Assembly: GCA_003314535.1 (NCBI GenBank)
Contig: POSG01000026.1
Location: 1-43,237 of the forward strand
Direction: 5' to 3'
Length of the DNA: 43,237 nucleotides
Source: Geobacter sp.
GTDB lineage: Bacteria > Desulfobacterota > Desulfuromonadia > Geobacterales > Geobacteraceae
This document shows, piece by piece, positions 8,368 through 17,483 of this stretch (positions are counted from its first letter, which is position 1; every line of letters begins with the position of its first letter). The notes below the pieces were generated by a model that saw nothing but the letters and a program-made list of their open reading frames with translations, did not search any database and was not told the DNA's origin. Position numbers and translations under genes: made by a program.

Positions 8368-9273
8368 TCAGGTTCTTTCTGCGCAGGCGTGCTGCTTTTC
8401 CGATAAACAGGCCAGTTCCGGCAGCGGCTCGCGCCGCGCCAGCCAATCCATGGGCAACCTTTGTGCTGACAACGCCACAATTCCGCCGACAATAGCGCTG
8501 GTTGTATCGCAGTCTCCATGCCCTTTTACAGTAGCCCAGAGAGCGGATTCATAGGAATCCAGGTTGTGGGCCGCTGTCCAGACGCAAAAAGGGACGGTGT
8601 CCTGGGCCGTTACCTGGCTGCCTGAGCCCAGGAGACGCACCGCTTGCGAAATCTCGCCGGCAGGAATGTCGAGGGAAATCCGGAGCCGTTCCCGGGTCAG
8701 GCCTTCAGGCACCAGGCGAATAACGGCCTCAATGAAAGCTGTTCCGGACAAATTGGGGTCGACAACGGCTAAAACCGCGGCAACAGCTACCCCGATCGCC
8801 CCGGCCTGTCCCTCGGGATGGGCATGCGTGACCATGGCGGAGAGACGCGCTTCATGGGCAGCCCGCTCAGGGTCGTCGGCAAAATAAGCGCCGAGCGGGG
8901 CGACACGCATGGCAGCTCCGTTCCCGCACGAACCCATTCCGAACAGCTTGGGAGAGACCACCCGCCAGTCCGATCCGGTGGCGACCTGGGCCAGCAGCCG
9001 CCGTGCGCCACCCCCGTATCCGCGATTCGGTTCCTCCATGTAACGTCGGGCAAAAGCACCAGCCAAGGCATCCTGGTCGATCCGGCCATGCAGACCGAGA
9101 ACCTCCACTATGGACAGCGCCATGTGCGTGTCGTCAGTCCAACGCCAATTGGAGAGGGGAAGATCTTCTATCGTGGCAGATTCTGCCGGAATGAAAAAGA
9201 ACAGCTCTCCGAATGCGTCGCCCAGCGAAAGCCCTTCCAGGCTCAGCCTAACTCTTCGCAGCCTCTCGTCCAT
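8368..9273 (-). CDS. ADP-ribosylglycohydrolase family protein (DraG-like)
   Basis: This 301-residue protein carries the family metal-binding signatures: GLSLGDAFG (14-22), WTDDTHM (45-51), a GNGAAMR segment (118-123) and the C-terminal GHGDCDTTSA (251-260), whose acidic and Thr residues bind the dinuclear metal centre. Members remove ADP-ribose from proteins or small molecules. There is no adjacent draT or nitrogenase gene, so a nitrogenase-regulating DraG is not implied. GGAGG sits 6 bases upstream of the ATG. It is first in a two-gene operon with the carbon-nitrogen hydrolase. Confidence 0.88.
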   Translation of the reverse strand: MDERLRRVRLSLEGLSLGDAFGELFFFIPAESATIEDLPLSNWRWTDDTHMALSIVEVLGLHGRIDQDALAGAFARRYMEEPNRGYGGGARRLLAQVATGSDWRVVSPKLFGMGSCGNGAAMRVAPLGAYFADDPERAAHEARLSAMVTHAHPEGQAGAIGVAVAAVLAVVDPNLSGTAFIEAVIRLVPEGLTRERLRISLDIPAGEISQAVRLLGSGSQVTAQDTVPFCVWTAAHNLDSYESALWATVKGHGDCDTTSAIVGGIVALSAQRLPMDWLARREPLPELACLSEKQHACAERT

Positions 9274-9858
9274 GGCAAGCCTCCGTTTAGATGCGTTTTC
9301 AGCATTTCATCCCTCAACTATTTTCTAACAAGAAATCAGTGCCGTGCAAATCGGAAATTTTTGCCGATTATAAGGATGTGCAGAGTAAGGCGCATATTTT
9401 AGCCCATAAGAGTGACGCTAATTTTGCCATCAGTAGTAAGGCATTGCTGGAATTGCGGACAGGACCCAATCCTTCTCCAGATTCTTCAGCAACCTCGATT
9501 CTTTTCCATAATCACCCGGCAGAACAGTATCGCCAACAAGGAAAACCGGCTGCCGATCACCTGAGCCAGCAGTGGAAACAATGTCGGGAAGCCGGGCGCA
9601 TGACACCCCATCATTGTCCCGGGCAAGTCACTCGTTCATCGATAAAAAAAATAACCGTCCGGCGGATTGTTCTGCAAATCCCGATCTGTTAATAATTGCT
9701 AAGCAAAAAGGCGCCTTGGCATGGCGTCGACGAAAGTTGCCGCATCTCAGAGGAAATGGAGGTGATTCACAGGTTCCCAACCGCGGACGCCGGCCGCAGC
9801 CGTGCTCCCGGCATTCACAACAATCCGGGAAGTTTCACCATTCTCAAGGAGGTACGAT
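9274..9858. other. Gene-poor interval with decayed coding sequence
   Basis: This 585-base gap separates the divergently oriented ADP-ribosylglycohydrolase gene and a small exported-protein gene. It has no intact gene I can support. A radC-like JAB-domain remnant lies at about 9488-9643 (separate entry). The stretch 9335-9480 is AT-richer than its surroundings and has no recognised content. Part of it must hold the promoters of both flanking genes. Confidence 0.5.
9488..9643 (+). pseudogene. radC-like JAB-domain fragment (decayed)
   Basis: One frame reads SILFHNHPAEQ...ADHLSQQWKQCREAGRM, which follows the RadC/JAMM core: the HxHP metal motif, then the region where PSxED and an EAGR helix occur. 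After about 9600 the match continues only in another frame (HPIIVPGKSL, compare DHIIIGxGxYxSF). The catalytic Ser-Gly after HNHP and the conserved Asp position are altered, and no N-terminal RadC domain is present. I read it as a frameshifted C-terminal remnant of a radC gene, which often sits on mobile elements. The similarity is judged by eye only. Confidence 0.4.
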
Positions 9859-10242
9859 ATGAGATTATCCAAGAATGTTATCGCCGCTCTCTGCCTCACC
9901 CTTTTTATCGGTTACGCTGTCAACAGTTGGTCAACCGAGCTGACCGATCCTGTCAAAGCCGCATATTCCGCCCTGGGTGATGAAGCCGTAGTCACCAGGA
10001 TTGAAAGCGGTAACGTGACGCTCCAGTCAACAGGCGACAGCAGCAAGGAATTCATACTGGCTGCAAAATACGTGGAAAACGCCCGAGTCGGCGACAAGGT
10101 GAAAATAGACAATAAAGGCATACGCAAAATTGACCAGCCTTCGCTATCCGACCCGGGCAACGAAGTGAAAAAGGAGCCGCAGAGCGTGGAGCAGCCCGCT
10201 TCCACTCTCGACCAGAACCCCAAACCGGGGACCCATCCATGA
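9859..10242 (+). CDS. Small exported protein of unknown function
   Basis: From the ATG at 9859, which follows AAGGAGG at ideal spacing, the product is 127 residues. Residues 1-26 look like a signal peptide (MRLSKN, hydrophobic core, SWSTEL). The middle (about 40-90) has alternating hydrophobic residues suggesting a small beta-barrel-like fold (VVTRIESGNVTL, VGDKVKID). The C-terminus is a proline- and charge-rich tail (about 93-127) likely to be disordered. I do not recognise the family. It converges with the DMT transporter gene. Confidence 0.7.
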   Translation: MRLSKNVIAALCLTLFIGYAVNSWSTELTDPVKAAYSALGDEAVVTRIESGNVTLQSTGDSSKEFILAAKYVENARVGDKVKIDNKGIRKIDQPSLSDPGNEVKKEPQSVEQPASTLDQNPKPGTHP

Positions 10243-10357
10243 TTGAGGCCGACAACAGGACGCCGCCGTACCTGGCTGGCAGAATGAAGGTTAGGTAGCG
10301 TCCGTGACATCGCCTCCCTTCCTTTTAAAGCTGCCGCAACAGCAGCAGGCTGCACAA

Positions 10358-10397
10358 GGAGGGGGGACCCGTGTTTCGTATCACCGGCCCCCCCTCC
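10358..10397. terminator. G/C-run hairpin between convergent genes
   Basis: GGAGGGGGG (10358-10366) pairs perfectly with CCCCCCTCC (10389-10397), a 9-bp stem with a 22-base loop that can add a GTG/CAC pair inside. It lies between the convergent small exported protein and DMT transporter genes, where a bidirectional terminator is expected. There is no clear T-run, so intrinsic termination is uncertain. Confidence 0.35.
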
Positions 10398-10435
10398 CTC
10401 CCATGATGCAAAGCTGCGGCTTGAAAAAGAATGCC

Positions 10436-11296
10436 TCAGACCCTGATCAGGAAAAGAGATATTGCGGCGAGGACCATGCCGGCGAAACATACCGGTGACA
10501 GCCGCTCACGATATATGAGCACTGAAAAGACTACCGCTACCACGAAATGCATTCCCGTAATTACAGTGACCAGTGAAAGAGGGCCACGGGACAATCCCTC
10601 CAGGTAGGCATAGTAACCGGCAACATTCAGAATCCCCATGGAAACGCCAATGGACACGGAAGATCGAAACCTTGCCGACGCATTGTGGATTATGGCGCCT
10701 CTTCCCATTATAAAAGCAAAGATAGTGGACAAAGCGTATGACACGGCTATGAAAGCGGTCTTGTCGGTATAAAGCACGGCAAAGCGGCTCGACACGGCTG
10801 CAGCTGTCCCGGCGACGACAGCCATGGCAATGAACAGAAAACCTCCATGGGATGGAGCGGTGGGCGTCTGGAAACGGTTGCGGTCATATGCAACCAGTAC
10901 GGCAGCCAATACTGCGATAAAGATCCCGAGCGCCTGCCTGTCGAGCATGCTTTCGTGAAAAAAGACAGTGGAGATAACGACCACCAGGACCGCATCCATC
11001 CTTATGAGCGGATAGGCTATGGCTGCAGGGAGTCTTTTCAGCGCTTCGATGTGGGTAACGGTTGCCGCAAGGAACGCCAGGCTGTTGACGAGCCCTACCA
11101 GCAGCAGGGCCCGCAGATCCTTTACTTCGGCACTGCCGGCGAAGAACGCCGCAGCGCTTATGGCAGTCACCGTTGCCATGAAAGAGAGGGTCGTCAAAAC
11201 CGTGTCGCATGAACGTTCGGCAGCGACCTTGTACAGAAACCGTTGTGCCCCCATGAGCAAAAGCGCTGCCAGGGCACAGGCAAACCAGCCGGTCAT
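10436..11296 (-). CDS. EamA/DMT-superfamily transporter
   Basis: This 286-residue protein is almost entirely hydrophobic, with about ten predicted membrane helices arranged as two homologous five-helix EamA halves (about 1-136 and 150-286). The family-typical segments before the fifth helix of each half are visible: ALKRLPAAIAYPLIRMDAV in the first and LSRGPLSLVTVITGMHFV in the second. Drug/metabolite transporters export amino acids, sugars or other small molecules; the substrate is not predictable. A GAGGA site lies upstream of the ATG. It appears monocistronic. Confidence 0.88.
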   Translation of the reverse strand: MTGWFACALAALLLMGAQRFLYKVAAERSCDTVLTTLSFMATVTAISAAAFFAGSAEVKDLRALLLVGLVNSLAFLAATVTHIEALKRLPAAIAYPLIRMDAVLVVVISTVFFHESMLDRQALGIFIAVLAAVLVAYDRNRFQTPTAPSHGGFLFIAMAVVAGTAAAVSSRFAVLYTDKTAFIAVSYALSTIFAFIMGRGAIIHNASARFRSSVSIGVSMGILNVAGYYAYLEGLSRGPLSLVTVITGMHFVVAVVFSVLIYRERLSPVCFAGMVLAAISLFLIRV

Positions 11297-11321
11297 CTAC
11301 CCAGTTCCTCTTGAGTCGACT

Positions 11322-11452
11322 GTTGAAAAACGTCATGGTACAGACCGTATGCAGGATTCTCCGAGCACGGCACCCGCGACATATCACTTGAACAGGCGAA
11401 GAAATGAGCGCCGCTAAAAACCGCAGACCTCCGTCGGCCGTTGTTTTTCAAC
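11322..11452. repeat. Intergenic block bounded by GTTGAAAAAC inverted arms
   Basis: GTTGAAAAAC at 11322-11331 is repeated in inverse at 11443-11452, framing a 131-base non-coding block between the DMT transporter and pepA genes. Such arms resemble the ends of short interspersed palindromic elements that I recall from Geobacter-type intergenic regions, but I cannot confirm other copies. It may be a degraded miniature element. Confidence 0.3.
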
Positions 11453-11468
11453 AACCTGTCTCCCCCTT

Positions 11469-12941
11469 TCAACAGAGCCCCCGGAGATAGTGGATGAGGA
11501 GTCTCACTCCTATTCCCGTAGCGCCTTTCGGCAAGTAATGCCGACCTTTTTCCTCCCAGGCAGTGCCTGCTATATCAAGGTGCACCCATTTCGCGGAACC
11601 AGTAAAGTTTTTCAGGAACCATGCCGCGGTGATTGTGCCGGCAAAAGGACCGCCGGAATTTTTCAGGTCCGCTATATCACTTTTCATGACCTCGCCGTAC
11701 TCTTCCCAGAGCGGAAGTTCCCAGACCCTTTCGCCCGTGGCCTCGCCAGCCTTCCTGAGCGCCCTTTTGAGTACTTCGTCGGTTCCGAGCATTCCGGTTG
11801 CCAGATTGCCGAGCGCAACCACGCAGGCTCCGGTAAGAGTGGCAAGATCAATGACTGCCGACGGCCTGAAGCTCAGCGCATGATGAAGTGCGTCGCACAG
11901 CACAAGCCTTCCTTCGGCATCAGTATTGATGATCTCCACGGTCTTGCCCGACATGGAGCGTATCACGTCTCCCGGTTTGCTCGCATTTCCCCCGGGCAGG
12001 TTCTCTGCGGCCGGGATAAGGCCCATGATGTTCAGCGGCAGCTTGAGAGAGGCAGCGGCCATGACAATTCCCATGACCGTCGCTGCACCGGCCATGTCGT
12101 CCTTCATTCGTTCCATGCCCTCCCTCGGTTTCAGTGAAATCCCGCCGGAGTCAAACGTTATGCCCTTGCCCACCAGAACCAGTGGTTTCGATTTTTCATC
12201 CGCCCCCCGATAGTCGAGGGTGATGAAGCGCGGCTGCTGGCGGGAACCGCGCGCCACTGCCAGCAGGGCATGCATGCCGCGTCGCTCTATTTCGTCCCGA
12301 TCCCAGGCTTGACAATTGACCCCGAATCGGGCGGCCATCTCAGCGGCTCTCTCCGCCAGATAAGCCGGAGTGGCCACATTTCCCGGCTGTGACACCAGGT
12401 CACGGGTAAATCTGACCGCTTCACAGATTCGCCTGGTATCCGCAAGCACGCATTCGGCCTCGCCCATATCCGCGCCATCAGGCATTATGAAAGTGACCGT
12501 TTCCACTCTTTCCAGCTTCTCCGGTTCCGATTTGTACTGTTCAAATGTATAATCACCGAGGGCATAGCCCTCCGCGGCATGCAGCAGCAGATCGGTCCGG
12601 TTCAACATGAAAAAAGCCACGGAATGCTGTGAAGAAGTGCGAAGAACCCTGGCTGCAGTCCCGGCGGCTTGTCTCATCCTGTCCGGGATAAAGTCACCTT
12701 CCTTGCCGAGCCCTACCAGGAGAACACGTTGCGCAGCAATCCTGCCGAAAGTATGGATGACTTTTGTGCTGTTGAGGGCGCCGGTGAATTCCTTGCCCTG
12801 AAACAGGCCTGCAACCGCTCCATCCAGCAGCTTGTCCAAACCTGCCAGGCACGGGTCATCGGGTTTTCCTTCGAAACAGCAAAATACGAGAACCGGGCAG
12901 GGATACAGAAGCGGATCCTGCGTTGTCGTATGAAATTTCAT
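11469..12941 (-). CDS. pepA: Leucyl aminopeptidase (M17, cytosol aminopeptidase)
   Basis: From ATG 12941 the enzyme is 490 residues, the usual PepA length. The M17 catalytic domain is unmistakable: VGKGITFDSGGISLKP (Lys and first metal Asp), KDDMAGAATVMG (second Asp) and NTDAEGRLVL (metal ligands plus the active-site Arg). The N-terminal half is the more variable macro-like domain. It releases N-terminal amino acids from peptides, in the cytosol. The start at 12941 is preferred over the ATG at 12953 because GGAGGG lies between them at proper spacing. It appears monocistronic. Confidence 0.96.
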   Translation of the reverse strand: MKFHTTTQDPLLYPCPVLVFCCFEGKPDDPCLAGLDKLLDGAVAGLFQGKEFTGALNSTKVIHTFGRIAAQRVLLVGLGKEGDFIPDRMRQAAGTAARVLRTSSQHSVAFFMLNRTDLLLHAAEGYALGDYTFEQYKSEPEKLERVETVTFIMPDGADMGEAECVLADTRRICEAVRFTRDLVSQPGNVATPAYLAERAAEMAARFGVNCQAWDRDEIERRGMHALLAVARGSRQQPRFITLDYRGADEKSKPLVLVGKGITFDSGGISLKPREGMERMKDDMAGAATVMGIVMAAASLKLPLNIMGLIPAAENLPGGNASKPGDVIRSMSGKTVEIINTDAEGRLVLCDALHHALSFRPSAVIDLATLTGACVVALGNLATGMLGTDEVLKRALRKAGEATGERVWELPLWEEYGEVMKSDIADLKNSGGPFAGTITAAWFLKNFTGSAKWVHLDIAGTAWEEKGRHYLPKGATGIGVRLLIHYLRGLC

Positions 12942-13021
12942 TTCACCCTCCATTATTCGTGTTCATAAAAACCTCATGACAAACATAAATTGTTTCCAGA
13001 ACGGAAAGAGGGGATTTTTTG

Positions 13022-13195
13022 TCCTGGCTAGGAAACCAAGGGGTTGCGCGGAGGCATACAGTTAGTACGTCGCACAAGCAAGCCCACAGGTTGACAACGC
13101 CAGGGCGGACAATCCGGCCTCACCGGATTGGACAGCAAGGCCTGCCCGTCAGGGTGAGGCCAACGGCCGAATCAAAAGCGCCCTTTCCGGATTGA
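13022..13195. repeat. Structured intergenic element with competing stems
   Basis: This non-coding stretch lies between pepA and the PHP gene. CAATCCGG (13110-13117) and CCGGATTG (13123-13130) form a perfect 8-bp hairpin. GGCCTCACC (13116-13124), which overlaps that hairpin, is perfectly complementary to GGTGAGGCC (13153-13161), so the two foldings exclude each other. A third local stem (GGCCTxCCC with GGGxxAGGCC) is possible at about 13139-13161. The left part (13050-13074) has an imperfect GGCATAC/GTACGTC palindrome reminiscent of Geobacter-type interspersed repeats. It could be a repeat element or an RNA leader for the PHP gene. Confidence 0.35.
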
Positions 13196-13305
13196 AACTA
13201 GTAATAGTTGCAAAATTAATCTTTTGCAAGTCGAATCCGTATCTTGGCATGCGTGCGACCGGACCCGTCATTGACTTTTGCTTTTCGCCATGGAATAGTG
13301 TGAGC

Positions 13306-14031
13306 ATGAAAATCATTGCCGACCTTCACGTCCACACGGTTGCCTCGGGCCATGCCTATTCCACCATCAACGAGATCGCTTCGGCTGCCAGCCGCATGGG
13401 CCTTGAAGCCGTTGCCATGACCGACCACGGTCCGGCCCTGCCGGGCGGGCCCCACCTCTATCACTTCGGCGCCATGCGTTTCATTCCGTCCGAAATCTGC
13501 GGTGTCAGGATACTTCGCGGCGCCGAAGCCAATATCATCGGAAGTGACGGATCTCTCGATATTCCCGAATCGTACCTTGCCAGGCTGGATTTCGTCCTGG
13601 TAGGTTTTCACGAGGGATGCGGTTTTGACAACAGGGGGATTTCGGAGAATACCGACGCAGTTCTCAGGGCCATGGAAAACAGTCATGTCAAGGCTGTGGC
13701 CCACTCCGGGAACCCTTCATTCCCGGTTTCATTCGGCGACCTGGTACGCGGAGCTTCTGCGACGGGGACGGCTATCGAAATTAATAATTCATCCCTGTCA
13801 CTGAGCAGAAAGGGAAGCAGGCCCAACTGCGAGGCTCTTGCCGAACTCATTGCCGGGACAGATGCATTGGTTGCAATTGGCAGCGATGCGCACATCGCAC
13901 AGGGGGTCGGAGTTTTCGACGAAGCGCTGGCAATGATCCTCAAGGCTGGAATAAGAGAGGAGCAGGTAATCAACGCTTCATTCGACAGGCTGGCCCATTT
14001 CCTTGATCTGGATCGGCCTGCGGCAGATTGA
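13306..14031 (+). CDS. PHP-domain phosphoesterase (YcdX-like)
   Basis: This 241-residue protein begins with the PHP metal motif DLHVHT and continues with MTDHGP, GAEANI, VGFHEG, HSGNP and GSDAHI, the ordered histidine/aspartate motifs of a trinuclear-metal PHP phosphatase. E. coli YcdX (about 245 residues) is a close match in length. The phosphoester substrate is unknown. ATG 13306 is used because homology starts immediately. An in-frame GTG at 13300 has a slightly better spaced GGA. It converges with the hybrid kinase gene (54-base gap). Confidence 0.88.
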   Translation: MKIIADLHVHTVASGHAYSTINEIASAASRMGLEAVAMTDHGPALPGGPHLYHFGAMRFIPSEICGVRILRGAEANIIGSDGSLDIPESYLARLDFVLVGFHEGCGFDNRGISENTDAVLRAMENSHVKAVAHSGNPSFPVSFGDLVRGASATGTAIEINNSSLSLSRKGSRPNCEALAELIAGTDALVAIGSDAHIAQGVGVFDEALAMILKAGIREEQVINASFDRLAHFLDLDRPAAD

Positions 14032-14085
14032 TACCGCCTGCCCGGAAAATCTTCAACAGGGCGTGATGGTAATGGTCCAACCAGG

Positions 14086-16281
14086 TCAACGGTCGAGGAT
14101 TTCCCGTACCCTGGTCAGCAACTCTTCCGGGGGAAGCGGTTTCGGGAGGAAATCGAATTCCTTGTCTATGCCGCATTTGGCATTCAGGATGTCGCCGGTA
14201 TAACCGCTTATGAAGAGTACTTTTATTCCTGGCTGAACGCGGCTGATTTCTTCGAAAACCTGCCGGCCGTTCATCTTGGGCATTATCACATCGAAGATCA
14301 CCATGTCTATTTCATGCCGGTGCTTAAGAAAAAGTTCCAGGGCCTCTTTGCCGTCCGCAGCCTCGATCACTGAGTATCCGCATTCCTCCAGCAGCTCGCG
14401 GTCCAGCCGCCTCACATCGTCATCGTCCTCCGCAATGAGGATTGTTTCTTTGCCTTTTTTCAGCAGGGGGAAGGAGACGCTTTCGGATTTCTCCCTCTCA
14501 GCCTTGATCAGCGGAAAATATATGGAGAAATCAGTGCCCTTTCGTGGAATGCTTTCAACCGTGATGAAACCGTTCATCTGCTTGATTATGCCGTAGACGA
14601 TCGCCAGCCCCAGGCCTGTCCCCTTCCCGGGTTCCTTGGTGGTGAAGAAAGGCTCGAATATTTTCTCCAAGGTGGATTCATCCATGCCCAGGCCGGTGTC
14701 CTGCACGGATATTCGGGCATATGAGCCGGGGCTCCCGTAGCCGAAACCGCCAATGAATTCAGCGTCCAGAAAAGCCGTGCCTGTGCTTATCGTTACCCTT
14801 CCCCCATGGGGCAGCGCATCCCGGGCGTTGGTAACGAGATTCATCAGCACCTGCTCGACCTGGCCGTCGTCTGCCAGTATGTTGAGAGGGTCTGAACAGA
14901 GTTCCGTCTTGAATTCCACATCTTCCCTGATCAGCCTGGAAAGGAGCTTGCCGATCTTTTCTATCGTCTCGTTCACATTCACGTGGTGCAGGTTGGCGAC
15001 CTGTTTGCGGCTGAAGGTGAGGAGACTCTTGGTCAGACCCGCTGCCCTCTCGGCGGATGTGAGTATCTGCGAAGCGAAATGCCTGAGCTGGCTTTCCTCA
15101 TCTGTTTTCATGACCAGGAGATGGCCATAGCCTATAATGGCTGTCATTATGTTGTTGAACTCGTGTGCCACCCCCCCCGCAAGCTGTCCGATTGCCTCCA
15201 TCTTCTGGGAATGATGCAGCTGGTTTTCCAGGTGTTGCTTCTCTTCCTCGGACAGTTTCCGGTTGGTCACATCACTCGTCGTGCCGGTAATACGAAGCGG
15301 CCTTCCAAGGGAATCCCATTCTACCACCTTGCCGCGGTCCAGGAGCCATTTCCAGTCACCTTCGCGGGACATCATCCTATACTCAGCCGTGTACTGGGGG
15401 ACCAAGTCCTGCAGATGTTCCGCTATGAGTTTCATTACTTCACGCCGATCATCGCTGTGCATCAGGAGCCTGCCCTCGCTGAAGAGCCGGCCGAGCTCGT
15501 CCGGTGTGTAACCCAGGAAATCGGCACATCTTGAACTGAGCTTTATCTCTCCTGAAACGAGTGACCAGTCCCAGAAGCCGTCATTGCTTCCTTCCATGAC
15601 CAGCTTGAGCCGGTTTTCACTTTCCCGCAGATTCCGCTCGGCTGACCTGGCCTCCTCAAGGGCACGCCGCACCTGAGCCGTCCTTTTCTCTATTTCCCTG
15701 TCCATCTGGGTCACAAGCCGGTTCGTGACGATTATCTGGCCGAGACAATTGCAGAATACCTGCAGAAGGCGTTCATGCCATTCATTGAAGAATCCGGGAA
15801 GGGAATGGGAAATGTTGAGTACTCCGAGGACATCACCGCCCAACTGGAAAATCGGCACACTGATAAGGGAACCTATGTCATGGCCGGGAAAAACCTTGTA
15901 GCGAGGGTCGATCGAGCAGTCATGGCTATGCTGCAGCTTCCCCGTTTTCACTGCCAGCCCCATGATGCCTTCACCGATGGATGCTTTCAGCAATTCGGTA
16001 TCTCTTGCGCCCGGAGCCTGGTCCCGTCCATTTTCCAGAAGGTCGTTCCAATCAAGCCCGACGCAATTTACAAGCTGGTCTTCATGGAGAATGAAAACGG
16101 AACAGCGCTCCATGTCCAGGTTCTCCATCAGTCCCCGCAAAGCCTTATTGAGCAAGGTCTCAAGGTCCAGGTTCCTGACATCGATGGAGCTAAGGACGCT
16201 CAGCGCCGAAAACGAATCGAGCAGGCTGACTATCCGTTTATTCAATTCACTGAAAGCCTCCTGGGACAAACGGGACTCCAT
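14086..16281 (-). CDS. Hybrid sensor histidine kinase (GAF-PAS-HisKA-HATPase-REC)
   Basis: This 731-residue protein shows in order: a GAF domain (about 35-190), a linking coiled coil (about 190-225), a PAS domain with PAC motif (about 222-343, DVTNRK end), HisKA with phospho-acceptor His373 in GGVAHEFNN, a HATPase with N-box Asn485, G1 DTGLGM (Asp528) and GTGLGL, and a C-terminal receiver with acceptor Asp664 and Lys714. There are no membrane helices, so it senses a cytoplasmic signal. The receiver tail suggests internal phosphotransfer with output through an unidentified partner. It starts two bases after the HDOD stop codon. Confidence 0.93.
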   Translation of the reverse strand: MESRLSQEAFSELNKRIVSLLDSFSALSVLSSIDVRNLDLETLLNKALRGLMENLDMERCSVFILHEDQLVNCVGLDWNDLLENGRDQAPGARDTELLKASIGEGIMGLAVKTGKLQHSHDCSIDPRYKVFPGHDIGSLISVPIFQLGGDVLGVLNISHSLPGFFNEWHERLLQVFCNCLGQIIVTNRLVTQMDREIEKRTAQVRRALEEARSAERNLRESENRLKLVMEGSNDGFWDWSLVSGEIKLSSRCADFLGYTPDELGRLFSEGRLLMHSDDRREVMKLIAEHLQDLVPQYTAEYRMMSREGDWKWLLDRGKVVEWDSLGRPLRITGTTSDVTNRKLSEEEKQHLENQLHHSQKMEAIGQLAGGVAHEFNNIMTAIIGYGHLLVMKTDEESQLRHFASQILTSAERAAGLTKSLLTFSRKQVANLHHVNVNETIEKIGKLLSRLIREDVEFKTELCSDPLNILADDGQVEQVLMNLVTNARDALPHGGRVTISTGTAFLDAEFIGGFGYGSPGSYARISVQDTGLGMDESTLEKIFEPFFTTKEPGKGTGLGLAIVYGIIKQMNGFITVESIPRKGTDFSIYFPLIKAEREKSESVSFPLLKKGKETILIAEDDDDVRRLDRELLEECGYSVIEAADGKEALELFLKHRHEIDMVIFDVIMPKMNGRQVFEEISRVQPGIKVLFISGYTGDILNAKCGIDKEFDFLPKPLPPEELLTRVREILDR

Positions 16282-16283
16282 TC

Positions 16284-17156
16284 CTACCCCCCCGTGGCCA
16301 TCAGTGACGCCATGGAATTAATATCCTCCATCTGGCATTCGATTCTGTAGCCCATTTTTTCCACAGTTGCTTCATTAATACCGAGCACTGCCTCTATCTC
16401 CGGCTCGGGGATCATGCCTTTCAGCTGGTAAAATCGTTTCGCCTGACGTTCGCAGTACCCCACAAGGAGCACGACAGGCCAGAAATCACCCCGGTAGGCA
16501 ATGTCCTTGTGGTTCTCCATTACACAGACGATGTCCCGCGGAAGGTGCCATTTCCGCGCAAGCCAGCCTCCGGCATGGTTCTGGTCAATGCCCAGAATCG
16601 CCCTAATGCGTTCAGTGGTCGTTTTCTGTTGCTCGTCGGGTGATGATGGCAGGAAGGCTTTGGACAATTCGTCGGGGTACAGGTGAGCAAGCACGGGCAG
16701 TCCGAAATTGTGCAGCAACCCGTTCACATGGACATTGTCCACGTCTCCCCGCAGGGAGCTGAAAACCGAGCGAAGGAATCCCTGGGACAACTGGGCGGTC
16801 ACTATCGCGGAAAACCAGTACTGCTCCGGCCTGAAACCCCTGCACTTTTTCACGTCGAACACCTCGCTTATGGCAATGCCGATGGCGAGACTTTTGACCA
16901 GCTTAATACCGAGCACCTTGTAAATCGCATCATAGATGCTCCTTACACCGCCAGGCCATCCGAAATAAGCCGAGTTGGCCACTCCGAGAATCCGGGCCGC
17001 AATGCAGGGAGCCTTTTCTATCATGCCTGCAAGCTCGACGACATCGGAATCGACCGACATGCAGAGGATTTTTTGGGCGATCAACGGCAGGGGCGGCACT
17101 TCTTTCAGAAGAAGAATCCTCTGCCGTATTTCCGCCGCACTCGTCTGAACCGGCAT
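16284..17156 (-). CDS. HDOD domain signalling protein
   Basis: This 290-residue protein is dominated by an HDOD domain (about 15-220), with the typical opening PPLPLIAQKIL and the LGVANSAYFG and IYKVLGIKLVKSLAIG segments. HDOD proteins are degenerate relatives of HD hydrolases that act as scaffolds in motility, cyclic-nucleotide and two-component signalling. The start at 17156 follows GGAAAGGG and is preferred over ATG 17201. The gene is tightly coupled to the downstream hybrid kinase, so the HDOD protein is probably part of the same pathway. Confidence 0.88.
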   Translation of the reverse strand: MPVQTSAAEIRQRILLLKEVPPLPLIAQKILCMSVDSDVVELAGMIEKAPCIAARILGVANSAYFGWPGGVRSIYDAIYKVLGIKLVKSLAIGIAISEVFDVKKCRGFRPEQYWFSAIVTAQLSQGFLRSVFSSLRGDVDNVHVNGLLHNFGLPVLAHLYPDELSKAFLPSSPDEQQKTTTERIRAILGIDQNHAGGWLARKWHLPRDIVCVMENHKDIAYRGDFWPVVLLVGYCERQAKRFYQLKGMIPEPEIEAVLGINEATVEKMGYRIECQMEDINSMASLMATGG

Positions 17157-17483
17157 CACTTTTCCCTTTCCAGCAATGCCCTGGCACGGCATGAAGTCCA
17201 CGATCAGCTCCGGAGGGCCGTCAACTCTCTGCTCCCACGCAAATGGCGACCGGAGATCTTGCGGCTTTCGAGAATTGTCCTTTTCACAGGATACCTGTGC
17301 CAGCCAGGCCCTGAAACAGGCTTTTCCATTTTATCGCACAATTTGATGAAAACTTGAATTAATTTTACCACATAACATGTTTTTTCCGAAGCAGGCAATA
17401 CATCCGTTCAATGCATTCCAGTCCGAAAAAAAAGGTCATTACATCAGGCGGAAATAAGCTTTCAGGATGAATCCCGGAGAAAA
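17157..17483. other. Intergenic region upstream of the HDOD gene
   Basis: This 327-base AT-rich stretch has no supported gene. It should hold the promoter of the HDOD-kinase operon. I could not assign a convincing -35/-10 pair: TAAAAT-like hexamers occur, but without a proper -35 partner. It ends at a strong terminator serving the hyp operon. Confidence 0.4.

Noticed and set aside
8368-9273. Nitrogenase-regulating DraG
   Set aside because: The family match is good, but there is no draT or nif gene in the window, so the specific nitrogenase role is not supported.
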